Assembly: GCF_000260135.1 (NCBI RefSeq)
Contig: NZ_JH651384.1
Span: 623,693-687,692 of the forward strand
Source: Thiothrix nivea DSM 5205
Lineage (GTDB): Bacteria; Pseudomonadota; Gammaproteobacteria; Thiotrichales; Thiotrichaceae
Direction: 5' to 3'
DNA length: 64,000 bases
This document shows, one piece after another, positions 8,731-18,912 of this stretch; positions within the stretch are counted from its first letter, which is position 1, and each line of letters opens with the position of its first letter. A program made the position numbers and the translations under genes. The notes beneath the pieces are model-generated. The model was not told the origin of the DNA, did not search any database, and saw nothing but the letters and a program-made list of their open reading frames with translations.

Positions 8731-11079
8731 TTACTGGCTGACAACCCGGATGGGCATTTTGTCCACCGCCCCTGCGGCGTCAAACACGGTCAGGTCGTAA
8801 TCGCCTGCCCGGGTAAAGGTATAACGCAGCCCATCGCGTTCAGGGTCAATGCCCACCGGCTCGCCGTTAACCAGCCAAAAATACTGCCCTTCGCCTCCTT
8901 GTGCCAGCAAATCCACCGTCACCCCCAGGGTTTGCTGACCACTGGCAGTGGCTGGCAGATACAAACGGGTACTGGCATCCAGGTTGCGGATGGCCAGCTC
9001 CACCCCGCCCTGATACTGACGGGAAGTGGGGCAGGCAGGGTCAAAACCCGGCAAACGCATTTTTTCCAGCACACTGTCCGCCAGCCATGGCTGTACTTCC
9101 AGCGGCCACATCGCCACCTGACGGGAAACACGTTCAGGGACTACACATTCCGAAGTCACCCGCAAACCTGTCTGCGGGTTCACCCAATAAGTCTGCAAGC
9201 CCGCTGACCACGAGTATTGTTGCACATTAGGCAGGGTTGGCGGCACACGGCCATCCAGAGTCCAGGCTTGCAGGCGCACATGGCAATGCTTCGGCGCGGT
9301 AGTATCCGCCCGCCCCCCCAGTGGCCAGCAAATATCCACCCGCTCCACGTTGTCCGGACGGCGACGGACATTCCCGTTAACATTACCGGGCAAGGCGCGG
9401 AAAATGTCGAACAAAATCGGGCCAGCAGCATATGCCCCGAAACGCCCCGGCAACGGCGTGCCATCAGGTCGGCCTGTCCACACCCCCACCGTATAGGCAT
9501 CACTTACCCCCACTGCCCAGGCGTCGCGGAAACCGTAGCTTGTGCCTGTTTTCCAGGCAATACCAGCATGGTTGACGCTGCCTTCCGGTGGCGAGACTGC
9601 CCGCAAAATATCCTGAATGATCCAGGCCGCACCCGCGCTCAACATGCGCCGTTCCACCAGCGGCTCAGCGGGCAAAAAGCGTGGCTTGATGCTGACGCCC
9701 TCACGTGCAAATGCAGTAAAACCACGCACCAAATCCTCCAGAGTCGTTCCCGCCCCACCCAGAATCACGCTCAGGTTAGGTTCCGCCTGCCCAGGAAAAC
9801 GGATAGTCACCCCACCGTTGCGCAAGCGTGCCACGAAACTGGCCGGGTTCAACCGCTGCAACACATCCACCGCCGGAATGTTCAGTGATTGCTGCAACGC
9901 CTGAGCCAAGCTGACCGCGCCGGAAAAATGCCGGAAAAAATTCTGCGGCGCATAATCCTCCCGCCTGATCGGCACATCGCTGAGCAGGCTGGCGGAATGC
10001 AACAAGCCATCGTCCACCGCCATCCCGTACAGGAAGGGTTTCAGCGTGGAACCGGGGGAACGCACTGCCTGCACCATGTCCACATGCCCGAACCTGTCCG
10101 CCGCAAAAAAATCCGCCGAACCGGCATAACCACGCACATACCCTGTGCTGTTTTCCACCACCAACACCCCCGCAGAAGCGCCGGCTGGCAGGCTGCCCAT
10201 GCGGGTACGCAACACATTTTCCAGCGCCCACTGAATATTCGCGTCCAGTGCTGTCTGCAACCGTGCTTGCTGGGTAGCGAATGCCTGCGCCTTCATACGT
10301 TGGGCGAACAGGGGCGCTGCCATGGGTTGGCGGAAACGCGCGCGGATCACCGGTTCCCGCAACGCATCCTCGACGGTTTCCTGCGTCCATACACCCTGCG
10401 CGGCCATGCGGCGCAAAACCTTATCGCGGTACTGCTGCGCCAGTTCAGGATGCCGATCCGGGCGCAAACGCGAAGGGGCTTGCGGCAATACCGCCAGCAG
10501 TGCCGCTTCAGCGTAGCTCAACTCCAACGCCGGTTTGTGCAGCCAGGCAAAACTGGCAGTCTGCACGCCTTCAATCGGCCCGCCAAAAGGGGCGAGGTTG
10601 AGGTAAAAGGTGAGGATTTCATCCTTGTGGTAATGCCACTCCAGTTGCAGGGCACGGAACATTTGCCGCAGCTTCCCACTGAGCGTGCGTTCATGCGGAT
10701 CCAGAATACGCGCCACCTGCATGGTCAGGGTCGAACCGCCGGAAACAACCCTGCCGCCTTCAAGCCATTGCCACCCCGCCCGCGCCAGCGCCAATGGGTT
10801 AATGCCCGGATGCCGGTAAAACCAGCGGTCTTCGTACTCCAACAAGGCTTGCACATAACGCGGTGACACTTCATCCAACGTCACCGGGTAACGCCACACC
10901 CCCTCGCTGTCAGCAAATGCCCGCAACGGGGTGCGGTCTTGTGCCAGGATCAGCACGCTACGCACCCTGTCAGGGTCAGGCAACGGCCAGATGCGGTCAG
11001 CCAGCAGAAAACCCAGCAGGCACACCACCCCCGCGACTAAAAGGCGCAAGGAATAGCGGCCAACACGTTTCCAGACCAC
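8731..11079 (-). CDS. pbpC: Penicillin-binding protein 1C (bifunctional glycosyltransferase/transpeptidase family)
   Basis: 782 aa, GTG start. It has a membrane anchor at residues about 10-28 (LLVAGVVCLLGFLLA). The GT51 glycosyltransferase domain has the catalytic EDRWFYRHPG motif, then GGSTLTMQVAR. The transpeptidase domain has the SPGSTLKP motif (SxxK nucleophile) and KTGTSYGF. The C-terminal part carries the cysteine-containing domain typical of PBP1C. In E. coli PbpC mainly shows glycosyltransferase activity in peptidoglycan assembly. It starts 2 bases after the end of the alpha-2-macroglobulin gene, reproducing the conserved yfhM-pbpC pair, in which the macroglobulin is thought to protect the wall when PBP1C acts in repair. 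Confidence 0.95.
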   Translation of the reverse strand: MVWKRVGRYSLRLLVAGVVCLLGFLLADRIWPLPDPDRVRSVLILAQDRTPLRAFADSEGVWRYPVTLDEVSPRYVQALLEYEDRWFYRHPGINPLALARAGWQWLEGGRVVSGGSTLTMQVARILDPHERTLSGKLRQMFRALQLEWHYHKDEILTFYLNLAPFGGPIEGVQTASFAWLHKPALELSYAEAALLAVLPQAPSRLRPDRHPELAQQYRDKVLRRMAAQGVWTQETVEDALREPVIRARFRQPMAAPLFAQRMKAQAFATQQARLQTALDANIQWALENVLRTRMGSLPAGASAGVLVVENSTGYVRGYAGSADFFAADRFGHVDMVQAVRSPGSTLKPFLYGMAVDDGLLHSASLLSDVPIRREDYAPQNFFRHFSGAVSLAQALQQSLNIPAVDVLQRLNPASFVARLRNGGVTIRFPGQAEPNLSVILGGAGTTLEDLVRGFTAFAREGVSIKPRFLPAEPLVERRMLSAGAAWIIQDILRAVSPPEGSVNHAGIAWKTGTSYGFRDAWAVGVSDAYTVGVWTGRPDGTPLPGRFGAYAAGPILFDIFRALPGNVNGNVRRRPDNVERVDICWPLGGRADTTAPKHCHVRLQAWTLDGRVPPTLPNVQQYSWSAGLQTYWVNPQTGLRVTSECVVPERVSRQVAMWPLEVQPWLADSVLEKMRLPGFDPACPTSRQYQGGVELAIRNLDASTRLYLPATASGQQTLGVTVDLLAQGGEGQYFWLVNGEPVGIDPERDGLRYTFTRAGDYDLTVFDAAGAVDKMPIRVVSQ

Positions 11080-11081
11080 GG

Positions 11082-14000
11082 TTACGGAATATCCAGCTGC
11101 CCGGGCGTAACCACCCCTACCCCATTCAGTTCAGGCCGGTACATATCCTCCGCATAAGGCGGTGGAACCCTGAATTTCCCACTCGACACCACCCTCACCA
11201 TGTAGAACAGGTGATGGCGGGTTTTGGCTTCCAGCGGCAAGGCGGCAAGGTAGCGGTCATCACGGAACTCCTGGGTGCGCAGCGAACTGCTGCCCATCAG
11301 CTCCATGACTGGCTTATCCATACCCTCCAGTTGCAACCCCTCCAGACTCTCATTGGTTTGCAGGTTGGTGTTTTCAATCTCGAAACCGGCGGGCAACAAA
11401 TCAACCACCAGCGCGTCATTGATTTCCACTGCACTTTCCAACGCCAGATGGGTCAGCAGCAGGCTGCCCGGCTTGATGTCCCCCGTCTGCAACAGCTTGC
11501 CATCCATGCCGTACCAGTCGCGCTGGATCATGACCGGGTCGCTGTCAGGCGCGGGAGCCACATCCGGGTAACCATCCAGCGACAGGGCGACATACAACGG
11601 CTCCTGCCCTTGCGTGGCAATGCTTATGCCTTTCTGAAAATCCATCGCGGCAAGGCTCTGGTAATGGACGCCCTTGCCCGGCAAATCCACGCTACCGTCA
11701 CCGATTTTCAGAGCGGCCTGCCAGCCAGCCTTGAGCTTTTCTTCCACCTTCAAACCCGCCAACAGGGTAAACAATTGCTCTTGGGTGCTGAAATAACTGC
11801 GGTTATGCAGCAAATCCGCCAGCTTGGTGATTTCGGCAGCCTGCTGGGGAATGCTCACCTGGTAACGCAACAGCAGGTAGAGCATGGCCGCCCGATCACG
11901 CAAACTGCTGCCGTAATCACCCAGGTATTTCTGTTCATCACGCGCCAGCGCCAAGCCGCGCTTGATGGCTTCATCGCCACGTTTAGGGTCGCCCGACGCC
12001 CGCAGCGCCAACCCCAAATGCACCAGCGGCAAACCGGAGGCAGCCTTGCCCGCATCCTTGTCAAACATGACTTTCAGCGTACCCGGCGATGCCCGTTTGA
12101 CCCGGGAAAGCACATAAGCCGCGTAGGCGCGCGCCGCCAGGTCGAGATGATCCGGCGTATCGGAAAATTCGTAGCGGCTTTCCACATACCGTTCGCCTTC
12201 CTGCATACGCTCTTCCAGGTTTTGCAGGGTGCGTTGCAGCAACCATTCAGGAACGGTAAACCCCTGCTCTTTGGCGTCCAGCAGGAAATCCGCCACATAC
12301 GGTGTCAGCCAGTATTCTTCCGCGCCGTAATTGCCCCACAGGGTGAAGCCGCCATTGGACAATTGCATCCCCCCCAGACGCAGCAAGGCGGCACTGACGC
12401 GTTCATTGCGGGTTTTCATATTGACCGGTTCCAGACCCAGTTGTTCGGTGACATTGGCATCCAGAAACAGGTAGGGCCATGCGCTACTGGTAGTTTGTTC
12501 CAGACAGCCATATGGGTACTGCAACAATCCCTGCAAGGCGCTGCGCAAGGGCAAGGGCGGCGTGGCAGCCAGGCTCAGGTTGGCATCCAAACCGGCAGAC
12601 AGGAAGCCTTGCAGGTTGGCTGCATTCAGCGCCAGCGTCTCACCGGGTTTCAACTCCCGGCTCAGACCCAAATGTTTGGCCGGGTAAGCAGGCCGTACCG
12701 CAAACTGAAGCTGGCGGTGGGAAACAAAGTCCTTGCCGGTCAATTCGAGGTTAACCTGCGCCAACCCCAATGACTGCTGTGCCGCCAGCGGCAAGCGCAG
12801 GGTTTCACGCTTGCCCGCCGCCAGGGTAAGTTCGCGTTCCAGCGCCAAACCCGCCAGTAATGGATTGGCGTCGATTTTCAGTGTCACGGTTTGCGCTTCG
12901 GTCGTGGTGTTGTTTATGTCCACGGTCAGGAAACCGCTGTCGCCCACCGCCAGAAAACGCGGCGCTGCCAGACTGGCGACCACCGGCGAGGCTACTTTCA
13001 TTTCCTGCTCGGCACTGCCAAAACGCTGGCTGGAGGCGGCTATCGCCATCAGGCGCAAAGTTCCGTCAAACCCGGGCAAGGGAAGATCAATTTTCGCTTT
13101 GCCATCTGCATCGAAATTTACCGCACCACTGAACAGCGACACGATTTTCACATCCGCTTGCGCCAATGAACCACCCCGGCGGATGCCAGCGTCACCACCA
13201 AAACGTTGCCGCAGTGGCGTCCCCTCCGCACCTTCGATAATTTTGCCGTAGTCATCATAGAGATTGACTTCGTATTTGTGCTGCGAGAAGAAAAAGGCAA
13301 ACGGGTCAGGTGTTTTGAAATCGGTAATGCTCAAAACCCCGGCGTCGACCGCTGCGAGCGTAACAATGGCGCTTTCATTGCTGAGGTTGTCGCTGCTGAC
13401 GGTTACGCTGACGGTTTTTTCCGGCAATACTTTTTCCGGCGCTTCGATACTCAGGTTCAGACGCCGGTCTTCCCTGTCCAGCGGCAGGAAAATGACGCCC
13501 AGCGCCCGGTTGGGGGCAATTTTCTGCTGGCTGCTGGCCGGGCGGAATGCAGTCACCGTGGCGTACAGGTCATGCCGATTCCAAGCTTTGTCCAGCTGGA
13601 TGTCGACCGTTGTGCCTTCGGCAGACAAGCTGACCCGTTCAGACCACAACATCGACTCCCCTTCCACCGCTACGATTGCCTCACCGGCGGCAGGCGGGGT
13701 AATGGTCAGTTTGGCGATATCCCCAGCTTTGTACATAGGCTTGTCCAGCGCCAGCTCAATCTGGTCAGGGCGGGCAGCGGTATTTTCAGATTGTTCCCAA
13801 TCCCAACCTGCATGGAACGGGTAAACGGCTTTCAGGCCGGTTTCCGCGTCTTCCACTTCCAGCCGGTAATAGCCGTATTGCACGGAAAACACCACTTTAC
13901 CGCGTGCTTCGGCATCCAGCGTGACCTTTTGTTGCACGGTCGGGTATTCGCTGGAAATTTCCTTGCGTCGCCAGCCTTCGGCGTCGTTGTATTCCCAGAA

Positions 14001-15986
14001 ATACTCTTTTTCTTCGCGCACCAGGGTGACCGCCAAGGGCTGGGCTGCCGGTACTGGCTGGCCTTCCGCATTGACCCGCGCCAGTTCAAAGGCGGCTTCG
14101 CCATTGCCCGCCACCGTATCCTTGCTGAACAAGGGGCGGATACCCACCAGGTTTTGGGTTGGCCAAAAGGGCACATCCAGCTTGCGCACGACGCCGCGCC
14201 CACCAGTTTCATGCAGCTCGCCCACCACGCTCAAAGTCAGGGGGGAATTGATCTTGCCTGCCAGCGGCGGGATTTCCAGAAAGCCGCCACCGGTTTCATT
14301 GAGCACCAGCTCCGGTAAATCTTCACGGCTCACCAGCTTGTTATCCGCCGGGTCGCCGAAATAATAGTCCTTGAAACTATCCAGCGGGTGCTGGTTCACG
14401 CTGACAGTACGCACTGCCGTGAGTTTGTTGCCACTGGCAGGAGCACCGTACAAATAGTCGCCTTGCGCCGCCACGATCAGCGTTTCACCGCTGGTCAGCA
14501 ACTTGTCTTCCGTGCTCAGGGCAAGCTTCATGCGTTCCGGCATGAACTCTTCCACATGAAAGGTAAACGTGTTGACCGGTGATTCATCTTTGGCATTGAT
14601 TCGGAGTTCCGCTTTCCAGCTTCCGGTCGGGGCATCAGCGGGAATCGGCAGCCGCCAGGAAAAGTAACCCAGCGCGGGGTTGGTGGCCACCAGGTTCTCT
14701 TCCAGCAACAATTTAGTGTCGGGGCGGACAATCCGCAGGTGCAGGTTCTTGCCCGGAACCGGCTGGCCATCCCGGTTGCGGAGCAGGATCGACAAGTCCA
14801 TGTTTTCACCGGGGCGGAACAGGTCGCGGCTGCTGTAAACAAACGGCGCAATCGGTTTGTCCGGCAAGCCTTCGACCTGGTATTCCGACAAATCCAGCGC
14901 CGCGTCCCGCAAATCCAGGAATGCAAACTGATTCCCCACCTGTGCTGTCAGCAGCAAGCCACCCTGTGGCCGGTGTACGAAACTGACATGCCCGCGCTCA
15001 TCTGCTGCCAGCGACAGAGTTTCCTTTTCCCCCCGCAGTTTCAGCTGTACGCCCGACAGGGGTTTGCCGCTATCCAAAGCATTGGTGAAAACCTCCAGCC
15101 CACGCGGATACAAGCGGACGTGCAAACCGATGTTGGTGACAATAAACTGCGTAATCCGGTAGGCATCATCGCTGAAGCGCCCCGGTTCGCGCATGACGGC
15201 AAAATATAGGCCGGGCGTTTTTAGTTCCGGGATATTCTCGACCGGAATCAGCAATGAAGTGCGCGCATTGGGCTTGGCATCAGTCACATAGCGCTGGGCG
15301 TGGACGCTTTCCGTCACCCGATGGATGTCTTCCAGCTGCCATTGGGACAGGCGCTCACCCAACGATACCGTTTGTAGCATTTCCGGCAGCTTGTCCGGTT
15401 GCACCCGCAGAAATTCAATATCCAGCTCCGGCACATTGACTACCCTGATCGGCAGCCCACCGGTCAATTTGGCAGGCAAAATACTACCCGTAGTGGCGAA
15501 ATCAAATGCAGGTTTGACATCACGGGTTTTGACGGTGTAGTCAACCGGCTTTTGCAGCTTCAGGTCATTTTTACTGGCGACACCAGGCCGCACTTGTATG
15601 CGGTATTCCGTCTGCGGCTTGATATTGCTGAAAAAAAGCCGCCGCGTTTCACTTGCCAGCACCCAGCTTCCCTCCACCATCTTGCCGCCAGCGGTCAGGG
15701 TAATGAAGCTGTTATAATCTTCGGTCGACCGGAGATCCTGGGAAAAGGTAATGGCTAGCGCCGGGCTGGTGTCCAGGGAGCGTTCGGAAACGTCCACCAC
15801 CAGCATCTGCGTCAGCAATTCTTCATTGGTGTAACCCGGCAGGGCAGCTGGCTCAGCAGTTTTTGGGGTTGCCTCCGGCGGTGAAGCGGCATCTTCTGTA
15901 GCCCCGGCAGATATGCCCAACAACAGGCAGGCCAACAGACACACGAACCAAATTGGGGGAACCAGACGGCGAACATGAAAACCCAT
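11082..15986 (-). CDS. yfhM: Bacterial alpha-2-macroglobulin (YfhM type)
   Basis: 1,634 aa from the ATG at 15986, which has GGAG eight bases upstream; a longer frame to 16073 adds an implausible leader. The N-terminus is a signal sequence with an LLAC segment (possible lipobox, as in E. coli YfhM). Successive MG domains include GLYFAVMREPG and FRPGENMDLSILLRNRDGQPVPG. The thioester motif is intact as CLEQ, Cys at about residue 1161 within YPYGCLEQTTSS, followed by the alpha-helical thioester domain (YVADFLLDAKEQGFTVPEWL) and a C-terminal receptor-like domain. Known family role: a periplasmic broad-range protease trap covalently linking attacking proteases. It is cotranscribed with pbpC. Confidence 0.94.
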   Translation of the reverse strand: MGFHVRRLVPPIWFVCLLACLLLGISAGATEDAASPPEATPKTAEPAALPGYTNEELLTQMLVVDVSERSLDTSPALAITFSQDLRSTEDYNSFITLTAGGKMVEGSWVLASETRRLFFSNIKPQTEYRIQVRPGVASKNDLKLQKPVDYTVKTRDVKPAFDFATTGSILPAKLTGGLPIRVVNVPELDIEFLRVQPDKLPEMLQTVSLGERLSQWQLEDIHRVTESVHAQRYVTDAKPNARTSLLIPVENIPELKTPGLYFAVMREPGRFSDDAYRITQFIVTNIGLHVRLYPRGLEVFTNALDSGKPLSGVQLKLRGEKETLSLAADERGHVSFVHRPQGGLLLTAQVGNQFAFLDLRDAALDLSEYQVEGLPDKPIAPFVYSSRDLFRPGENMDLSILLRNRDGQPVPGKNLHLRIVRPDTKLLLEENLVATNPALGYFSWRLPIPADAPTGSWKAELRINAKDESPVNTFTFHVEEFMPERMKLALSTEDKLLTSGETLIVAAQGDYLYGAPASGNKLTAVRTVSVNQHPLDSFKDYYFGDPADNKLVSREDLPELVLNETGGGFLEIPPLAGKINSPLTLSVVGELHETGGRGVVRKLDVPFWPTQNLVGIRPLFSKDTVAGNGEAAFELARVNAEGQPVPAAQPLAVTLVREEKEYFWEYNDAEGWRRKEISSEYPTVQQKVTLDAEARGKVVFSVQYGYYRLEVEDAETGLKAVYPFHAGWDWEQSENTAARPDQIELALDKPMYKAGDIAKLTITPPAAGEAIVAVEGESMLWSERVSLSAEGTTVDIQLDKAWNRHDLYATVTAFRPASSQQKIAPNRALGVIFLPLDREDRRLNLSIEAPEKVLPEKTVSVTVSSDNLSNESAIVTLAAVDAGVLSITDFKTPDPFAFFFSQHKYEVNLYDDYGKIIEGAEGTPLRQRFGGDAGIRRGGSLAQADVKIVSLFSGAVNFDADGKAKIDLPLPGFDGTLRLMAIAASSQRFGSAEQEMKVASPVVASLAAPRFLAVGDSGFLTVDINNTTTEAQTVTLKIDANPLLAGLALERELTLAAGKRETLRLPLAAQQSLGLAQVNLELTGKDFVSHRQLQFAVRPAYPAKHLGLSRELKPGETLALNAANLQGFLSAGLDANLSLAATPPLPLRSALQGLLQYPYGCLEQTTSSAWPYLFLDANVTEQLGLEPVNMKTRNERVSAALLRLGGMQLSNGGFTLWGNYGAEEYWLTPYVADFLLDAKEQGFTVPEWLLQRTLQNLEERMQEGERYVESRYEFSDTPDHLDLAARAYAAYVLSRVKRASPGTLKVMFDKDAGKAASGLPLVHLGLALRASGDPKRGDEAIKRGLALARDEQKYLGDYGSSLRDRAAMLYLLLRYQVSIPQQAAEITKLADLLHNRSYFSTQEQLFTLLAGLKVEEKLKAGWQAALKIGDGSVDLPGKGVHYQSLAAMDFQKGISIATQGQEPLYVALSLDGYPDVAPAPDSDPVMIQRDWYGMDGKLLQTGDIKPGSLLLTHLALESAVEINDALVVDLLPAGFEIENTNLQTNESLEGLQLEGMDKPVMELMGSSSLRTQEFRDDRYLAALPLEAKTRHHLFYMVRVVSSGKFRVPPPYAEDMYRPELNGVGVVTPGQLDIP

Positions 15987-16105
15987 TATTATTCTCCATC
16001 CCTGCAAGGCAAGATGTATGATTGAATGATCAGTATAGACTTTCACGTTAAGGGAAAGTTGCGCTAAACACAAGAGGATGAAAGCAGGCGGGAAGAAGAG
16101 GAAAG

Positions 16106-16181
16106 TGGCGACCCTACGGGGATTCGAACCCCGGTTACAACCGTGAAAGGGTCGTGTCCTAGGCCTCTAGACGATAGGGTC
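16106..16181 (-). tRNA. tRNA-Glu (anticodon UUC), copy 1
   Basis: 76 nt including an encoded CCA. Acceptor stem GACCCTA/TAGGGTC, discriminator G, D-arm TCGTCTAGAGGCC, anticodon loop CTTTCAC (TTC) and T-arm GGGGTTCGAACCCC all fit. It is identical to the neighbouring copy. Confidence 0.96.
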
Positions 16182-16217
16182 GCTGATGTAAACTTGCTGT
16201 GAAGATAGCTGGAAAAG

Positions 16218-16293
16218 TGGCGACCCTACGGGGATTCGAACCCCGGTTACAACCGTGAAAGGGTCGTGTCCTAGGCCTCTAGACGATAGGGTC
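16218..16293 (-). tRNA. tRNA-Glu (anticodon UUC), copy 2
   Basis: 76 nt with encoded CCA, identical in all arms to the copy 112 bases away, including short flanks on both sides. Anticodon TTC. Both copies read on the minus strand toward yfhM. Confidence 0.96.
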
Positions 16294-16312
16294 GCTGATG
16301 TAAACTTCCAAT

Positions 16313-16516
16313 CTACCTGTGGTCACTGTCTCTTGGGGAGAACAGGACGATGGTGGACAACCCGGCAAAAAGGAGTAAAAAACCGAGTGGTACTGCCATC
16401 AAAAACATTTTCGCCAACTCGTCACTGTCTGCGAACATGAAGCCGAATCCGAATATAAGACCGACGACTGTAATCACCAGACCAGCAATGAAGCTGTAAC
16501 GACCAATGCGATCCAT
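16313..16516 (-). CDS. Small two-helix membrane protein, unknown function
   Basis: 67 aa from the ATG at 16516 (MDRIGRYSF), chosen because GAGAGG lies about eight bases upstream; a longer frame starts at 16540. Two hydrophobic segments are visible, about residues 8-28 (FIAGLVITVVGLIFGFGFMF) and 38-58 (AKMFLMAVPLGFLLLFAGLS), separated by the acidic loop ADSDELAK. It lies between tRNA-Ala and the tRNA-Glu pair, all on the minus strand. I do not recognise the family. The clear membrane pattern and ribosome-binding site make it likely real. Confidence 0.6.
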   Translation of the reverse strand: MDRIGRYSFIAGLVITVVGLIFGFGFMFADSDELAKMFLMAVPLGFLLLFAGLSTIVLFSPRDSDHR

Positions 16517-16543
16517 ACAAAAACCTCTCGCAGCGGTCAAGGT

Positions 16544-16619
<76 letters not shown>

Positions 16620-16662
16620 ACGGCGAAAGAGAGGCGAATTCTGAGGGAATCCGCCCCCTCTG

Positions 16663-17112
16663 TCAAGAGCCTTTTAACGAATTTGCAAAGATTGCTTTGT
16701 GCACATCGCCAAGGCTGATAATGCCCATCAATTTGGTTCCCTGCACTACCGGGATGCGGCGTATTTTCTGTACACACATGAGGGAAACAGCCTTCATGAC
16801 AGGCATATCCGGACTGGCGGAAGCGACCAGTTTGCTCATGATGTCACCCGTTTTGAGCATCAGTGCATCACTGTAATCTTTTTCCATTTTCTCGAAATCA
16901 GGCGCTCCTTCCTCACGTGCAACATCAGAAATGTCAGGAAACATTTTCCGCAGCACATCTTTTTCAGATACAACACCTACGACATTGTTGTTGTCATCGA
17001 CCACAGGCAGACCACTGATCTTGTTGAAGCACATGACCTCAACAATATCCCGTACCGGGGTGTCTGCTTTGGCCGTTTTCACGTTTGTAGTCATGATGTC
17101 TTTGACTTTCAT
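16663..17112 (-). CDS. Tandem CBS-domain protein
   Basis: 149 aa from the ATG at 17112 (MKVKDIMTT), which has GAGGAAA six bases upstream; an in-frame ATG at 17130 would bury that site. Two CBS motifs are present. The first, about residues 1-60, contains VKTAKADTPVRDIVEVM and ISGLPVVDDNNNVVGVVSEKD. The second, about 90-148, contains VASASPDMPVMKAVSLM and IRRIPVVQGTKLMGIISLGDV. Tandem CBS modules bind adenine nucleotides such as AMP, ATP or SAM and act as sensors. There is no attached catalytic domain, so the partner is unknown. It lies 142 bases downstream of gltX on the same strand. Confidence 0.88.
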   Translation of the reverse strand: MKVKDIMTTNVKTAKADTPVRDIVEVMCFNKISGLPVVDDNNNVVGVVSEKDVLRKMFPDISDVAREEGAPDFEKMEKDYSDALMLKTGDIMSKLVASASPDMPVMKAVSLMCVQKIRRIPVVQGTKLMGIISLGDVHKAIFANSLKGS

Positions 17113-17254
17113 CTGTTTCCTCACTGACAACGGTTATCACGCCAGAATCCTGATTCCAGCTTCGGTTATTGGCATTCGCCAGTTATTACTACGTGTAAAA
17201 TAGCACGAAACATCACTCATCAATACTAGCTTTTAGGGATGCTCCGTTCATCAT

Positions 17255-18658
17255 TCAAGGCATAGCTTGTATAAAACTGATAGCCCGCAGGATGCGCGCC
17301 AAAGTGCGTTCGCGTCCAATCAGTTCCAGGGTGATTTCCAACGACGGCGAAGAAGCCCCACCCGTGGTTGCGACACGCAGTGGCGGCCCTACCTTGCCCA
17401 GTTTCACACCCAGTTTTTCACAGGCAGCCTGGATAGCGGTATGGATAGGCCCCCCCTTCCACTCGGCCAGGCTCGCCAGTTCATTATGCACAACTTGCAG
17501 GTTATCAGCCGTATCAGCCTTGAACTGCTTCTTGACCGCACTCTCGTCAAATGCAGCAAAATCTTCGTAGAAATAACGGCTAATAGCGACTATTTCAACC
17601 AAAGTCTTGGCACGTTCACGCTGGGCATTGATCACATCCGCCACTGTCGGGCCGTTCGCAACGTCCAGATTCTGTGCCTGTATATGCCATTGCAACTGCT
17701 TTTCGAGTTCTTCCACTGGAAGGGTCTTGATGTAATGCTGGTTCAGCCACAGCAGCTTGTCAGCATTGAAGGCGGAGGGTGCACGGTTGATAGCCGCCAG
17801 TGAAAACAATTCAATCATTTCCTTGCGGGAGAAAATCTCCTGATCACCATTTGACCAGCCCAGACGCACCAGATAATTCAATAACGCCTGCGGCGTGTAG
17901 CCGTCATCACGGTATTGCATAACACTGACGGCTCCGTGGCGCTTGGACAAGCGCTGGCCATCACAGCCCAGAATCATCGGCACATGCGCGAATTTGGGTG
18001 GTTCAAACCCTAACGCTTTCATGATATTGATCTGGCGTGGCGTGTTGTTGATGTGGTCATCACCCCGGATAACGTGCGTTATGTTCATGTCGATGTCGTC
18101 CACCACCACCGTCAGGTTGTAGGTTGGCGTACCGTCAGACCGGGCGATGATCAGATCGTCCAGTTCCTTGTTGCCGACAGTGATTTTGCCGCGCACCAGG
18201 TCTTCAAATTCTACCGCACCATCCTGTGGGTTACGGAAACGGATGACCGGTTCGACGCCTGCTGGCGCATCTGTACGCCCGAAACAGCGCCCGTCATAAC
18301 GTGGCTTTTCCTTGCGCGCCATTTGCGCTTCACGCATCTGTTCCAGCTCGTCCTTGCTGCAATAGCAGCGGTAGGCATGGCCGCTGTCCAACAGTTGCTG
18401 GATCACTTGCCTGTAACGGTCGAAACGCTGCGTTTGGTAGAACGGGCCTTCGTCATATTCCAGCCCCAGCCAATCCATGCCTTCGAGGATTGCATCGACG
18501 GATGCCTGAGTGGAACGTTCACGGTCAGTGTCTTCAATGCGCAGGATAAACGTGCCGCCCGTCTTGCGGGCATATAGCCAAGAAAACAGCGCAGTACGTG
18601 CGCCGCCAATGTGCAGGTAACCAGTCGGGCTGGGGGCAAAGCGGGTTCTGACGTTCAT
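17255..18658 (-). CDS. gltX: Glutamyl-tRNA synthetase
   Basis: 467 aa, class I synthetase of normal length. The HIGH-type motif is [15 protein letters not shown] at the N-terminus and the KMSKS-type motif is [11 protein letters not shown] Cys pair in [10 protein letters not shown] with the downstream GRCFG segment resembles the zinc-binding insert of E. coli GluRS. It charges tRNA-Glu, and here two tRNA-Glu genes lie about 1 kb downstream on the same strand. The C-terminal anticodon-binding domain ([28 protein letters not shown]) is complete. The gene stands alone 254 bases from pgpA, and that gap contains no gene that I can see. Confidence 0.97.
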   Translation of the reverse strand: MNVRTRFAPSPTGYLHIGGARTALFSWLYARKTGGTFILRIEDTDRERSTQASVDAILEGMDWLGLEYDEGPFYQTQRFDRYRQVIQQLLDSGHAYRCYCSKDELEQMREAQMARKEKPRYDGRCFGRTDAPAGVEPVIRFRNPQDGAVEFEDLVRGKITVGNKELDDLIIARSDGTPTYNLTVVVDDIDMNITHVIRGDDHINNTPRQINIMKALGFEPPKFAHVPMILGCDGQRLSKRHGAVSVMQYRDDGYTPQALLNYLVRLGWSNGDQEIFSRKEMIELFSLAAINRAPSAFNADKLLWLNQHYIKTLPVEELEKQLQWHIQAQNLDVANGPTVADVINAQRERAKTLVEIVAISRYFYEDFAAFDESAVKKQFKADTADNLQVVHNELASLAEWKGGPIHTAIQAACEKLGVKLGKVGPPLRVATTGGASSPSLEITLELIGRERTLARILRAISFIQAMP

Positions 18659-18912
18659 GACATTCCGTGTTGTGCTTATTACAAAAGCAGGAAGCTTAGC
18701 AGTTCATCAACCGGAAACAAACCTTAAGGATAACTGAATGAAAAATAAACGATTTATTCAGTTAAAATTCAGTACTCCCCGCGCATACTGTCTCGCACCT
18801 GAGGACTAATGGGGGCTTCCAGGGGCTATATGGGGTAAAGATAATAACAATAAGGGCTGCAACCCCGCCTTTTATTCAAGCAAAGCTTTCCGCGTGGAAG
18901 GCTATTTGCTGT

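Larger units (their letters stand above)
16102..16307. repeat. Tandem duplication carrying the two tRNA-Glu genes
   Basis: Bases 16102-16195 and 16214-16307 are identical (94 bp) at a spacing of 112. The identity extends past each tRNA into a shared flank GCTGATGTAAACTT, so this is a recent or gene-converted segmental duplication. Confidence 0.9.

Noticed and set aside
10863-12773. A 636-codon plus-strand frame opposite the macroglobulin gene
   Set aside because: It lies antisense to the intact yfhM and pbpC genes, is low-complexity (Gln/His/Arg-rich) and has no domain; a shadow of the GC-rich coding strand.
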